Source: CAYUYH01 sp964449175 (lineage in GTDB: Bacteria; Planctomycetota; Phycisphaerae; SM23-33). Taken from it: a stretch of DNA of 17,249 nucleotides. Numbering within the stretch: position 1 is the first letter of the stretch; each line of letters starts with the position of its first letter. The stretch is from NCBI GenBank assembly GCA_964449175.1, contig CAYUYH010000021.1, positions 1 to 17,249 of the forward strand. The letters are read 5' to 3'. Below the pieces are notes generated by a model. It saw nothing but the letters and a program-made list of their open reading frames with translations. It ran no database searches and was not told the origin of the DNA. Of the stretch, positions 1-6,141 are shown piece after piece. The translations under genes were made by a program, and so were the position numbers.

Positions 1-855
1 CTGCCAAACCGGCGGCTGGGGGGATTCAGCCGGCTCGGCCGCAACCGCGCCCTCGTCGACTGGCGCCGCCCCGCCGGCGAGGAACTCCTCCGCGAGTTGG
101 CCGTAATCGGCTGCACCGTGGGAGGACGGCTCGTACTGGAAGATCGTCTCGCCGTGCGAGGGGCACTCAGCCAGCTTGACGTTGCGGCGGATGACGGTCT
201 GGAAGATTCGCGCGTCGGCCCAGGGGCTGGGCGTTCCGCGGGCGGCGTCGAAGAACCTCCGCAAGTCAGCCGTCACCTCGCCCGACAGGCGAGTGGTCGT
301 CTCGTACATGCAGAGCACGACGCCCGAGACGCGCAGGGCGGGGTTGATCCGCCGCTGGACAAGCGAGACGGTTTCCAGCAGCTTGCCAAGCCCCTGGAGG
401 GCGAGGAAGTGAGGCTGGAGTGGGATGACCACCTCGTCGGCGGCAGCCAGGGCGTTGAGCGTCAGCAGGCCCAGGCTGGGCGGGCAGTCTATCATCGCCA
501 GCTCCACGGGCAGATCGGCCGCTGCGAGGCGGTCGCGCAGGATCTGCTCCCTGCCGACCGTACCGACCAGCTCCACCTCGGCGGCGGCCAGGTCTATAAC
601 CGACGGCACCAGGTAGAGATGCTCGGTCACCTTGACCGCCGCGGCCGCGATGGACGCCTCGCCGGCCAGCACGTCATACATGCTCAGCGCGGTGCTGCCC
701 GGCTCGGTCCCGAGGTGCAGCGTCAGGTGGGACTGCGGGTCGAGGTCGACAAGGCATATGTCGTGGCCGCGCGAAGCCAGCGCCGCCCCGAGGTTGACGA
801 CGGTCGTGGTCTTGCCCACGCCGCCCTTCTGGTTGATCACGGCGATGGTCCGCAC
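1..855 (-). CDS. parA: ParA/Soj-family chromosome-partitioning ATPase, 3' end cut by window edge
   Basis: The minus-strand frame is open from about 864 through position 1, giving 285 visible residues from GTG 855. Visible motifs are the deviant Walker A KGGVGKTT (residues 10-17), the Walker A' strand LVDLDPQ (Asp 37 and 39) and the Walker B-like MIDCPPSLG near 123. These are diagnostic of ParA ATPases, which dimerise with ATP, bind DNA nonspecifically and move ParB-parS complexes. After about residue 260 the sequence turns Ala/Pro/Glu-rich, so the core is essentially complete and the C-terminal extension runs off the window. A parB gene would be expected beyond the edge but is not visible. 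Start choice: ATG 864 has no Shine-Dalgarno sequence and overlaps a TATAAT box. GTG 855 lies exactly where transcription should begin and matches the usual family N-terminus (RTIAVINQKGGVGK), so a leaderless GTG start is preferred, with ATG 864 as the alternative. Confidence 0.93.
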   Translation of the reverse strand, partial: MRTIAVINQKGGVGKTTTVVNLGAALASRGHDICLVDLDPQSHLTLHLGTEPGSTALSMYDVLAGEASIAAAAVKVTEHLYLVPSVIDLAAAEVELVGTVGREQILRDRLAAADLPVELAMIDCPPSLGLLTLNALAAADEVVIPLQPHFLALQGLGKLLETVSLVQRRINPALRVSGVVLCMYETTTRLSGEVTADLRRFFDAARGTPSPWADARIFQTVIRRNVKLAECPSHGETIFQYEPSSHGAADYGQLAEEFLAGGAAPVDEGAVAAEPAESPQPPVWQ

Positions 856-862
856 GGTTGGC

Positions 863-890
863 ATTATAGACGGCAGCGCGCCCGTGGCAA
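863..890 (-). promoter_or_regulatory. Sigma70-type promoter of parA, overlapping the start region
   Basis: On the minus strand TTGCCA (890-885) is followed by a 16-nt spacer and a perfect TATAAT (868-863). Seven nucleotides further on lies GTG at 855, so +1 coincides with this start codon. The -10 box overlaps the upstream ATG at 864, which therefore could not be translated from this transcript. Confidence 0.6.
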
Positions 891-940
891 GCACACACAA
901 AAACACAGCAGGTGCCGCCGTGGCATGGCACCTGCTGCTC
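890..940 (-). terminator. Rho-independent terminator after the lysine-rich mini-gene
   Basis: Read on the minus strand, an 11-bp perfect stem CAGCAGGTGCC / GGCACCTGCTG (arms 937-927 and 916-906, 10-nt loop) is followed by TGTTTTTGTG. It ends the transcript of the small basic protein gene just before the parA promoter, so parA is an independent unit. Confidence 0.85.
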
Positions 941-996
941 ATTCGTTTTCCTCCCGACCGTTCGGTCGAGAAGAACCGCCGAAGTTCATCAGCGGT

Positions 997-1116
997 TTAC
1001 TTCTTGGCTTTTCTGGCTGTCTTTCGCTTCTTGGCCTTCTTGGCCTTCTTGGCTACCTTCTTCTTCGGAGCCTTTCTCTTCTTGGCAGCCTTCTTCGCCT
1101 TCTTTCTCTTGGCCAT
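997..1116 (-). CDS. 39-residue lysine/alanine-rich basic mini-protein (histone H1-like)
   Basis: This small gene encodes 39 residues, of which 21 are Lys and 4 Arg. The rest is almost only Ala, with KKAKKA-type repeats, one Pro and no acidic residue. It starts MAKRKKAKKAAKK and ends KARKAKK. Such composition matches the C-terminal tails of histone H1 and bacterial H1-like proteins (Hc1, AlgP-type), which bind nucleic acid by charge, so a DNA- or RNA-binding role is inferred. Translation looks real because an AGGAGGTGA sequence (1129-1121), nearly fully complementary to 16S rRNA, lies 7 nt from ATG 1116 (measured from GGAGG). An in-frame ATG at 1119 is too close to it. The gene has its own strong terminator downstream and an AT-rich upstream region. 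A similar Lys/Ala repeat forms the tail of the neighbouring trigger factor. Confidence 0.72.
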   Translation of the reverse strand: MAKRKKAKKAAKKRKAPKKKVAKKAKKAKKRKTARKAKK

Positions 1117-1181
1117 CATATCACCTCCTCTCAGGGATTAACAAAGATGACCATTCAACTGTTCATGAGACTCTGACGGAA

Positions 1182-1211
1182 TTTTTACTCCGCCGGTGAT
1201 TCCACATGCAA
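1182..1211 (-). promoter_or_regulatory. Weak candidate promoter for the lysine-rich mini-gene
   Basis: On the minus strand TTGCAT (1211-1206), an 18-nt spacer and TAAAAA (1187-1182) lie in a locally AT-rich patch. They would give a leader of about 58 nt before ATG 1116. The match to consensus is only moderate. Confidence 0.3.
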
Positions 1212-1446
1212 GAGTTGTTGGAGTTTTTCTCGACTAATTTTTCTTCGTCAGTTCAGCAATTCTTTCGGCGATTCCGACGGCGACAAGCGATCGCATTGAA
1301 TCCATGTATCGGTTCTGCTCGATTTGAATGTTGTTCGCAGGCCAACTGCGCTACGGTCGGCGCCGGGATCCGCGCGCATGCTCGCGAGGTTGAATGGTCG
1401 CGCCGATCGAACTCCGGCGGAACGGCCGAGGGCGCGACGAGCGGCC

Positions 1447-1475
1447 TTGACTGACATGGCGCGATTGCCTAGAGT
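1447..1475 (+). promoter_or_regulatory. Sigma70-type promoter of the tig-clpP operon
   Basis: TTGACT (1447-1452), a 17-nt spacer and TAGAGT (1470-1475) form a good match to the sigma70 consensus. Transcription would start near 1482, leaving a leader of about 120 nt before the tig ATG at 1603. It also argues against a tig start upstream of this point. Confidence 0.6.
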
Positions 1476-1602
1476 TGTCACACCCGCCGGCGGAGCGCAC
1501 AATCTCCACCGGCAGGAAGGGGGGGACGAAAAGTGGCCGCCGGGGGCGCGTCGCGTTGGCGCGCCTGGTCGCGGCCGGCGCAGTATCGGAGCCAGAGCAG
1601 AC

Positions 1603-3093
1603 ATGGCCAAGCAAACCGATCCCCAGCAGCCCCCTCCCGAAGACCAGACCACCCCGCGGCAAGACGAGGCAGCGGCCCCGCCGGAAAACGTGGTCCAAGT
1701 CGAGGATTCAGGCACACTTAGGAAGAAGATCACCATCACCGTCCCCCGGGCTCGCATAGACGGCAAGTACGACGATATGTTCGGCGAGCTGGGGCGAACG
1801 GCGCAGGTGCCGGGCTTCAGGATCGGGCACGCGCCGCGCAGGCTCATCGAGAAGCGGTTCGGCAAGGAACTCGCCGAGGACGTCCGAAATGCGATGGTAG
1901 CCGAGGCGATCACCCCAGCCATCCAAAAGGCTGAGATCAAGACGCTGGGCGAGCCGGAGATCGACCTGGAGAAGATCGAGCTTCCGGAAACAGGTGATCT
2001 TTCCTTCAGCTTTGAGGTCGAGGTGATGCCCGATTTCGAGCTGCCCAGCCTCGAGGGCATCAAGGTCCGCAAGCCGAAGATCGAGCTGACGCCGGAGCGA
2101 ATCGACGAGTATGTCGAGCAGTTGCGTCACAGCCGGGCGCGATTCGAGGTGACGGACGAAGCGGCGGGCGAGGGCGACGCGGTTCTTGCCGGCGCAACCA
2201 TAACCGGTAAAGGAGTCGATCCGCTCGAACGCCACGGGTTGAGCCTGAGGGTGGCGCCCGGGCAGATCGAAGGTCTGCCGCTCGTCGATCTCGGCAAGGC
2301 GCTGACCGGCACGAAGGCCGGCGGCGCCGCGAAGCTGACCGTCACCGCCAGCGACGCGCACCCCAACGCCGACTGGCACGGCAAGGAGCTGACCGTCGAG
2401 CTGGAAGTCTCCCAGGTCCGCAAGCGCATCCTGCCGGAAGCGAACGAGGAATTCGCCAAGTCGATGGGCTTCGAGTCGCTTCAGGAGCTTCGCGACTACG
2501 TGACCGACCGCATGAAGTGGCGGATCGAGGCTGAGGTGCAGCAGTCGATGCGCGATCAGGTCTGCCGACACCTTCTCGACGGCGTTGCGTTCGACCTGCC
2601 CGAGGGCGCCGCGTCCCGCTACGCCGAGCGAGTGCTTCAGAGGCGGTTCGTGGACCTGCTGAATCGCGGCGTGCCGGCCGAGCAGATCAGTTCCCGCCTG
2701 ACGGAACTCCGCGCCGCAGCCGGCGAGCAGGCCCGCGAGGACATGAAGCTGTCGTTCATCCTCCGCAAGATCGCCGAGGACCAAGAAGTCGCCGTCGACG
2801 ACGCCGAGGTGAACGCCCGGATCGCCCAGATGGCCGGCGAGCAGGGCCGACGCCCCGAGCGGCTGAGGCAGGAACTCGCCCGGGACGGGTCGCTGTCGGC
2901 CCTGTCTGACAGCCTCCGCGAGGCCAAGGTACTGGATAACCTGCTTGCCAAGGCCGACATAGAAGAGGTGACCGAGGGGCAGGCCGCCGAGAAGCCCAAG
3001 AAGCCCAAGGCTGCCAAGAAGCCCAAGGCCGCGAAGAAGGCAGCCAAGAAGACGGCCAAGAAGGCCGCCAAGAAGCCGAAGTCGGACAAGTAG
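1603..3093 (+). CDS. tig: Trigger factor with lysine-rich C-terminal tail
   Basis: Encodes a 496-residue ribosome-associated folding chaperone. Residues 1-35 are a Pro/Glu/Gln-rich extension. The ribosome-binding domain follows and carries the signature loop GFRIGHAP at 71-78 (family GFRxGxxP). A divergent FKBP-like central domain spans roughly 185-280, and a helical chaperone C-domain runs to about 455. Residues 464-496 are an added tail of KPK, AAKK and TAKK units with 17 Lys in 33 residues, which ordinary trigger factors of about 430 residues lack. ATG 1603 was chosen because the family N-terminus begins soon after, the promoter lies upstream, and a GGAG is found at 1588-1591; the match at the longer-frame starts is worse. 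It heads an operon with two clpP genes, a common arrangement, although clpX is not the next gene here. The tail may add nucleic-acid or rRNA affinity (inference). Confidence 0.95.
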   Translation: MAKQTDPQQPPPEDQTTPRQDEAAAPPENVVQVEDSGTLRKKITITVPRARIDGKYDDMFGELGRTAQVPGFRIGHAPRRLIEKRFGKELAEDVRNAMVAEAITPAIQKAEIKTLGEPEIDLEKIELPETGDLSFSFEVEVMPDFELPSLEGIKVRKPKIELTPERIDEYVEQLRHSRARFEVTDEAAGEGDAVLAGATITGKGVDPLERHGLSLRVAPGQIEGLPLVDLGKALTGTKAGGAAKLTVTASDAHPNADWHGKELTVELEVSQVRKRILPEANEEFAKSMGFESLQELRDYVTDRMKWRIEAEVQQSMRDQVCRHLLDGVAFDLPEGAASRYAERVLQRRFVDLLNRGVPAEQISSRLTELRAAAGEQAREDMKLSFILRKIAEDQEVAVDDAEVNARIAQMAGEQGRRPERLRQELARDGSLSALSDSLREAKVLDNLLAKADIEEVTEGQAAEKPKKPKAAKKPKAAKKAAKKTAKKAAKKPKSDK

Positions 3094-3106
3094 ACTACCC
3101 GCCGCA

Positions 3107-3139
3107 GGGCAGGCGCGGCTGCCCGCCGCCGCCCGGCGG
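3107..3139 (+). other. Two tandem GC-rich hairpins between tig and clpP1
   Basis: GGGCAG/CTGCCC (3107-3124, 6-bp stem) is directly followed by CCGCC/GGCGG (3126-3139, 5-bp stem), ending 2 nt before the clpP1 AGGAG. There is no T-run, so this is not an intrinsic terminator. It may mark an RNA processing or stabilising site that sets tig and clpP levels separately (inference). Confidence 0.35.
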
Positions 3140-3154
3140 TCAGGAGCGATGAGA

Positions 3155-3757
3155 ATGAAACGCGACCCGGACTCTCGCATCGCCAACTATCGGGAATACT
3201 CCAGCCGGCGCGAGATGACGCTGGAGGAGAGGCTGGCAGACGAGAGGATTGTCTTCCTGTGGGGCGAGATAGCGCCGAACACAGCCGGCGGACTGATCAT
3301 GAGGCTGCTGGAGCTTCAGGACAAGCAGCCCGACCGCCCGATCAACCTCTACATCAACTCAACCGGCGGACTGGTGGACGACACGCTGGCGATCTACGAC
3401 ACCATGCAGTTCCTCACCTGCGAGGTGGCGACCTACTGCGTCGGCCAGGCCGCCAGCGGAGCGGCGGTGATCCTCGCCGCCGGCGCCAAGGGCAAGCGCT
3501 ACGCCCTGCCGCACAGCAAGATCATGATACATCAGCCGTGGGGCGGCGTGGGCGGGCAGGCGTCCGACATCGCCATCCAGGCCGAGGAAATCCTCAAGGC
3601 CAAGCGACTGCTGAACGAACTCCTGGCCAAGCACACCGGGCGCGACCTGGAACTCATCGAGGCTGAGACGGAGCGCGACCGCTACCTGACGCCCGAAGAG
3701 GCCAAGGAATACGGCATCGTTGACGAGATTCTGGAGAAGCCTGCCGGCAAGAAATAG
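3155..3757 (+). CDS. clpP1: ATP-dependent Clp protease proteolytic subunit, paralog 1
   Basis: A 200-residue ClpP-family serine peptidase, close to the usual length. From ATG 3155 the triad is complete: Ser 101 (YCVGQAAS), His 126 (MIHQP) and Asp 175 (ETERDRY). The glycine-rich substrate loop reads INSTGG rather than the common INSPGG, and the nucleophile is followed by Gly (AASGA) instead of Met (AASMG). ATG 3155 is chosen over ATG 3149 because the AGGAG at 3142-3146 lies 8 nt from the former and only 2 nt from the latter. ClpP forms tetradecameric barrels fed by ClpX or ClpA/C unfoldases, and none of those is encoded in this window. The gene lies 61 bases after tig and 24 bases before clpP2, so co-transcription is very likely. 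Sequence divergence from clpP2 suggests distinct rings or a mixed complex rather than redundancy. Confidence 0.95.
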   Translation: MKRDPDSRIANYREYSSRREMTLEERLADERIVFLWGEIAPNTAGGLIMRLLELQDKQPDRPINLYINSTGGLVDDTLAIYDTMQFLTCEVATYCVGQAASGAAVILAAGAKGKRYALPHSKIMIHQPWGGVGGQASDIAIQAEEILKAKRLLNELLAKHTGRDLELIEAETERDRYLTPEEAKEYGIVDEILEKPAGKK

Positions 3758-3781
3758 CCGGCCGATCCGAAGGACATCGCC

Positions 3782-4423
3782 ATGACGCAGAATCAGCACC
3801 TCGTGCCCATAGTTGTTGAGAAGACCGGCCGCGGCGAGCGGAGCTACGACATATACAGTCGGCTGCTGCGAGACCGCATCGTCTTCGTCGGCGGGCAGAT
3901 CGACGACGCCATGGCCAACCTCGTCGTCGCGCAGCTCCTGTTCCTCAGCAACGAGGATCCGCACGCGGACATCAGCATGTACATCAACTCTCCGGGCGGC
4001 GGCGTGTCGGCCGGGCTGGCCATCTTCGACACGATGCGGTTCATCAGACCGGACGTGGCCACCTACTGCGTGGGCATGGCTGCGTCGATGGGGGCGGTCC
4101 TGCTGGTCGGCGGGACCAGGGGCAAGCGGCACATCCTGCCCAACAGCCGCGTGCTGATACACCAGCCGCTCATCCAGGGCGTGCTGACAGGCCCGGCCAC
4201 CGAGCTGGACATCGAGGCCCGCGAGATCATCCGCCTGCGCAAGCGAATCTACGAAATCCTCGCCGAGGGCACGGGCCAGTCCGCCGACCAGATCGAGCGG
4301 GACTGCGACCGGAACAAGTGGCTGGACGCGACACAGGCCATCGAGTATGGCTGCGTCGACAAGATCCTCTCTCAGATGGCCGACCTGCCGGCCATCGCCA
4401 AGGACAAGGACGAGGGGCAATGA
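3782..4423 (+). CDS. clpP2: Clp protease proteolytic subunit, paralog 2, with Asn at the triad Asp position
   Basis: A 213-residue ClpP paralog preceded by AAGGA with 7-nt spacing. It keeps the canonical substrate loop INSPGGGV (69-75), the nucleophile Ser 102 in GMAASMG and His 127 in LIHQP. In the conserved block QIERDTERDRF of typical ClpP this protein reads QIERDCDRNKW, which puts Asn 178 at the catalytic Asp position. Listeria ClpP1 is a known ClpP with a Ser-His-Asn triad that is inactive alone but works in mixed complexes with its partner. By analogy this subunit may need ClpP1 (inference). The charged C-terminus (AKDKDEGQ) overlaps the next gene by four bases (ATGA), indicating translational coupling. 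Confidence 0.95.
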   Translation: MTQNQHLVPIVVEKTGRGERSYDIYSRLLRDRIVFVGGQIDDAMANLVVAQLLFLSNEDPHADISMYINSPGGGVSAGLAIFDTMRFIRPDVATYCVGMAASMGAVLLVGGTRGKRHILPNSRVLIHQPLIQGVLTGPATELDIEAREIIRLRKRIYEILAEGTGQSADQIERDCDRNKWLDATQAIEYGCVDKILSQMADLPAIAKDKDEGQ

Positions 4424-5085
4424 ATCGGGCGAGGGCGCTAACGGGCGTCGTGCTCACGGGGCTGCTGGCCATCTTGGCCGGCGGGTGCGAGGCCACTGTC
4501 AGCAAGGCCAAGTTCGACCGCCTCAATCAGCAGTGGCTCGACGCATTGCGAGACAACAGCGACCTGACCCGCCGCAACGCCCAGCTCCACGAGACCATCC
4601 GGCGCCAGAATGAGCAGATCGTCACGCTCCAGGCGCTGGGTGACAAGAGGCTGGACAAGCTCTTCCACGTCAGCTCGATTGAGATTGGCCGCCACAGCGG
4701 TGGGGTGAACACCGACGGCCGGGTCGGCGACGACGTCGTGAAGGTCTACCTCCAGCCGATCGACCAGTTCGGCCACGTGATCAAGGCCGCCGGCGAGGCG
4801 ACCGTGCAGCTCTTTGACCTGGCCGAGCCGCCGCCGCAGAACCTCATCGGCGAGTACCACTGGCCGGTCGATGAGCTTGGCAAACAGTGGGCGGGCGGCT
4901 TCGTCGGCAGCTCGCAGTTCACGCTGACGTGCCCCTGGCCCGCCGGGCCGCCAGCCCACGACCAGATCACCATCCGCGCGGTGTTCGTCGACTACCTCAC
5001 CGGGCGAACCTTCACCGCCCAGAAGGTCGTCAAGATCTCACTGGCCGCCCCGGAGGAGCAAGTGACCTCCGCCCCGGCTAAATGA
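4420..5085 (+). CDS. Probable small exported or lipid-anchored envelope protein
   Basis: Encodes 221 residues starting at an ATG that overlaps the clpP2 stop (ATGA), so it belongs to the tig-clpP operon. The N-terminus MNRARALTGVVLTGLLAILA is a typical signal sequence and ends in AGGC with Cys 23. This resembles a lipobox but has Ala rather than Leu at -3, so lipidation is likely but not certain. Residues about 30-75 are charged and heptad-like (coiled coil), followed by a beta-rich C-terminal part with VKVYLQPID and TIRAVFVDYLTG. No named family was recognised. Its coupling to protease genes is unusual for an envelope protein and may reflect shared stress expression, or simply gene order. 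Confidence 0.8.
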   Translation: MNRARALTGVVLTGLLAILAGGCEATVSKAKFDRLNQQWLDALRDNSDLTRRNAQLHETIRRQNEQIVTLQALGDKRLDKLFHVSSIEIGRHSGGVNTDGRVGDDVVKVYLQPIDQFGHVIKAAGEATVQLFDLAEPPPQNLIGEYHWPVDELGKQWAGGFVGSSQFTLTCPWPAGPPAHDQITIRAVFVDYLTGRTFTAQKVVKISLAAPEEQVTSAPAK

Positions 5086-5126
5086 AGTGGGGCGTGCCCC
5101 GGCGCTGCACGCGAGCTTCCGGCGAA

Positions 5127-6005
5127 TCACCTGGAATGCTGTCGCTTCTTCGCCACGATTCGCCGCCCCAGCTTGGGCAGCAGTCTCTGTCCCGGCGCCT
5201 TGCCGTTGACGACGCGCCGGTAGCGCAAGGCCTCGGGATTCTCGGCTATGTCGGTCGTTGGCCTTAGCCCAGCCAGCGTCTCGGCGATGCGCTTGCGTGA
5301 CTGTGCGACGTACGCGGCCGACAGCTCGATGCCCAGGTAGCACCTGCCGAGCCTTGCCGCCGCCGTGCACGTCGTGCCCGACCCGCTGAACGGGTCCAGC
5401 ACCATATCGCCGGGATCGGAGCAGGCGAGTATGATCCGTTCGAGCACCTTCTCCGGCATCTGACAGGGGTGCCATCTCGCCCGCTCGTAGAACGTCCCGC
5501 AGACGCGAGAGAAGCTCCACACGTCGTCGGGCAGCTTGCCGGCGGGGTTCGCACGGGCGTCGGCGTAGGTCGTCTGCCGGGCGGAGGGAATCCGGACGGC
5601 TGAGTCGTTGAAGGTGAATCGCCTCGCGTCGGCCGTCCAGTAGAACAGGTGCGTGTGCGAGCGGGCGAACTTCCTCTTGGTGTTCTGCCCGAATGTGTAA
5701 TGCCAGATCACCCAGTTCCGCAGGTTCAGCCCGAGCTTGCGGCCTATGATGCGAACCTCGGCTGCGTAGTCGTCGCCGATGGCGACCCAGAAGCTGCCCG
5801 TCGGCTTGAGCACCGCCTTGCAAGCAGCCATCCAGGCTTCAGTCCACCCGTGGTAGTCGTCGTAAGCCTTGCGGTCCTTGTAGAGATCGTACTTGTAGCC
5901 GATGTTGAACGGCGGGTCGGCGAAGATCAGGTCCGCGAAGGGCTCGCGCCTGCCTTTCAGCCACTTGATGCAGTCGCCTGTGACAATCTTGTTGGTGAAC
6001 TTCAA
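5127..6005 (-). CDS. Beta-class site-specific DNA methyltransferase, probably N6-adenine
   Basis: A 292-residue AdoMet-dependent amino-methyltransferase. The catalytic motif IV DPPFNIG (residues 30-36) precedes the AdoMet-binding motif I DPFSGSGTT (204-212), the order of the beta class (CcrM, HinfI-like). DPPF suggests adenine rather than cytosine as target. No restriction endonuclease or specificity gene is adjacent, so it appears to be an orphan methylase or the remnant of a restriction system. The C-terminus is basic (KLGRRIVAKKRQHSR). Start: a 7-nt Shine-Dalgarno match GAGGTGA (6017-6011) lies 5 nt before TTG 6005. The in-frame GTG at 6014 is inside that ribosome binding site, so TTG is preferred. 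The gene is convergent with the plus-strand operon, separated by 41 bases with no clear terminator. Confidence 0.93.
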   Translation of the reverse strand: MKFTNKIVTGDCIKWLKGRREPFADLIFADPPFNIGYKYDLYKDRKAYDDYHGWTEAWMAACKAVLKPTGSFWVAIGDDYAAEVRIIGRKLGLNLRNWVIWHYTFGQNTKRKFARSHTHLFYWTADARRFTFNDSAVRIPSARQTTYADARANPAGKLPDDVWSFSRVCGTFYERARWHPCQMPEKVLERIILACSDPGDMVLDPFSGSGTTCTAAARLGRCYLGIELSAAYVAQSRKRIAETLAGLRPTTDIAENPEALRYRRVVNGKAPGQRLLPKLGRRIVAKKRQHSR

Positions 6006-6055
6006 GGCTCTCACCTCACTGGCCGGGCGGGGCAGTCCGCGGCCTGCGTAGCTGC

Positions 6056-6117
6056 TTTGTAGCAGAGTACCCGCGCTGGCGCAAAAGAATTATTGTTGCG
6101 CGACGAGCCTGGCGCAA
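6056..6117 (-). promoter_or_regulatory. Candidate promoter of the methyltransferase gene with a repeated TTGCGCCAG element
   Basis: On the minus strand TTGCGC (6084-6079), a 17-nt spacer and TACAAA (6061-6056) could form a promoter. TTGCGCCAG occurs twice, at 6117-6109 and 6084-6076, 33 bp apart or about three helical turns. The -35 match is weak. Confidence 0.35.
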
Positions 6118-6141
6118 GGGGGTTCTTGGCGGGGGGCTTGG

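Larger units (their letters stand above)
1117..1602. other. Divergent intergenic region between the mini-gene and tig
   Basis: This stretch of about 485 bases holds the ribosome binding site and candidate promoter of the mini-gene (left, AT-rich) and the tig promoter at 1447-1475. No RNA gene was recognised. A minus-strand ORF of 23 codons (1305-1234, MDSMRSLVAVGIAERIAELT then KKN) looks protein-like, but it has no Shine-Dalgarno sequence and is treated as unsupported. The tig reading frame stays open upstream of 1603, but that part is Arg-rich and shows no domain. Confidence 0.5.

Noticed and set aside
97..1176. 359-codon plus-strand frame opposite parA and the mini-gene
   Set aside because: The opposite strand carries all ParA motifs. 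The Leu-rich end of this frame is the complement of the AAG-rich mini-gene.
1324..1602. Longer N-terminus for trigger factor from the upstream in-frame ATG codons
   Set aside because: The tig promoter lies inside this stretch, the translation is Arg-rich without homology, and ATG 1603 gives a sensible N-terminus.
1708..3186. 492-codon minus-strand frame opposite tig
   Set aside because: Shadow of the tig gene. The Leu/Gly repeats at its start are the complement of the lysine tail codons.
5086..5126. Bidirectional terminator between the envelope protein and methyltransferase genes
   Set aside because: Only a 4-bp GGGG/CCCC stem without a T-run on either strand was seen.
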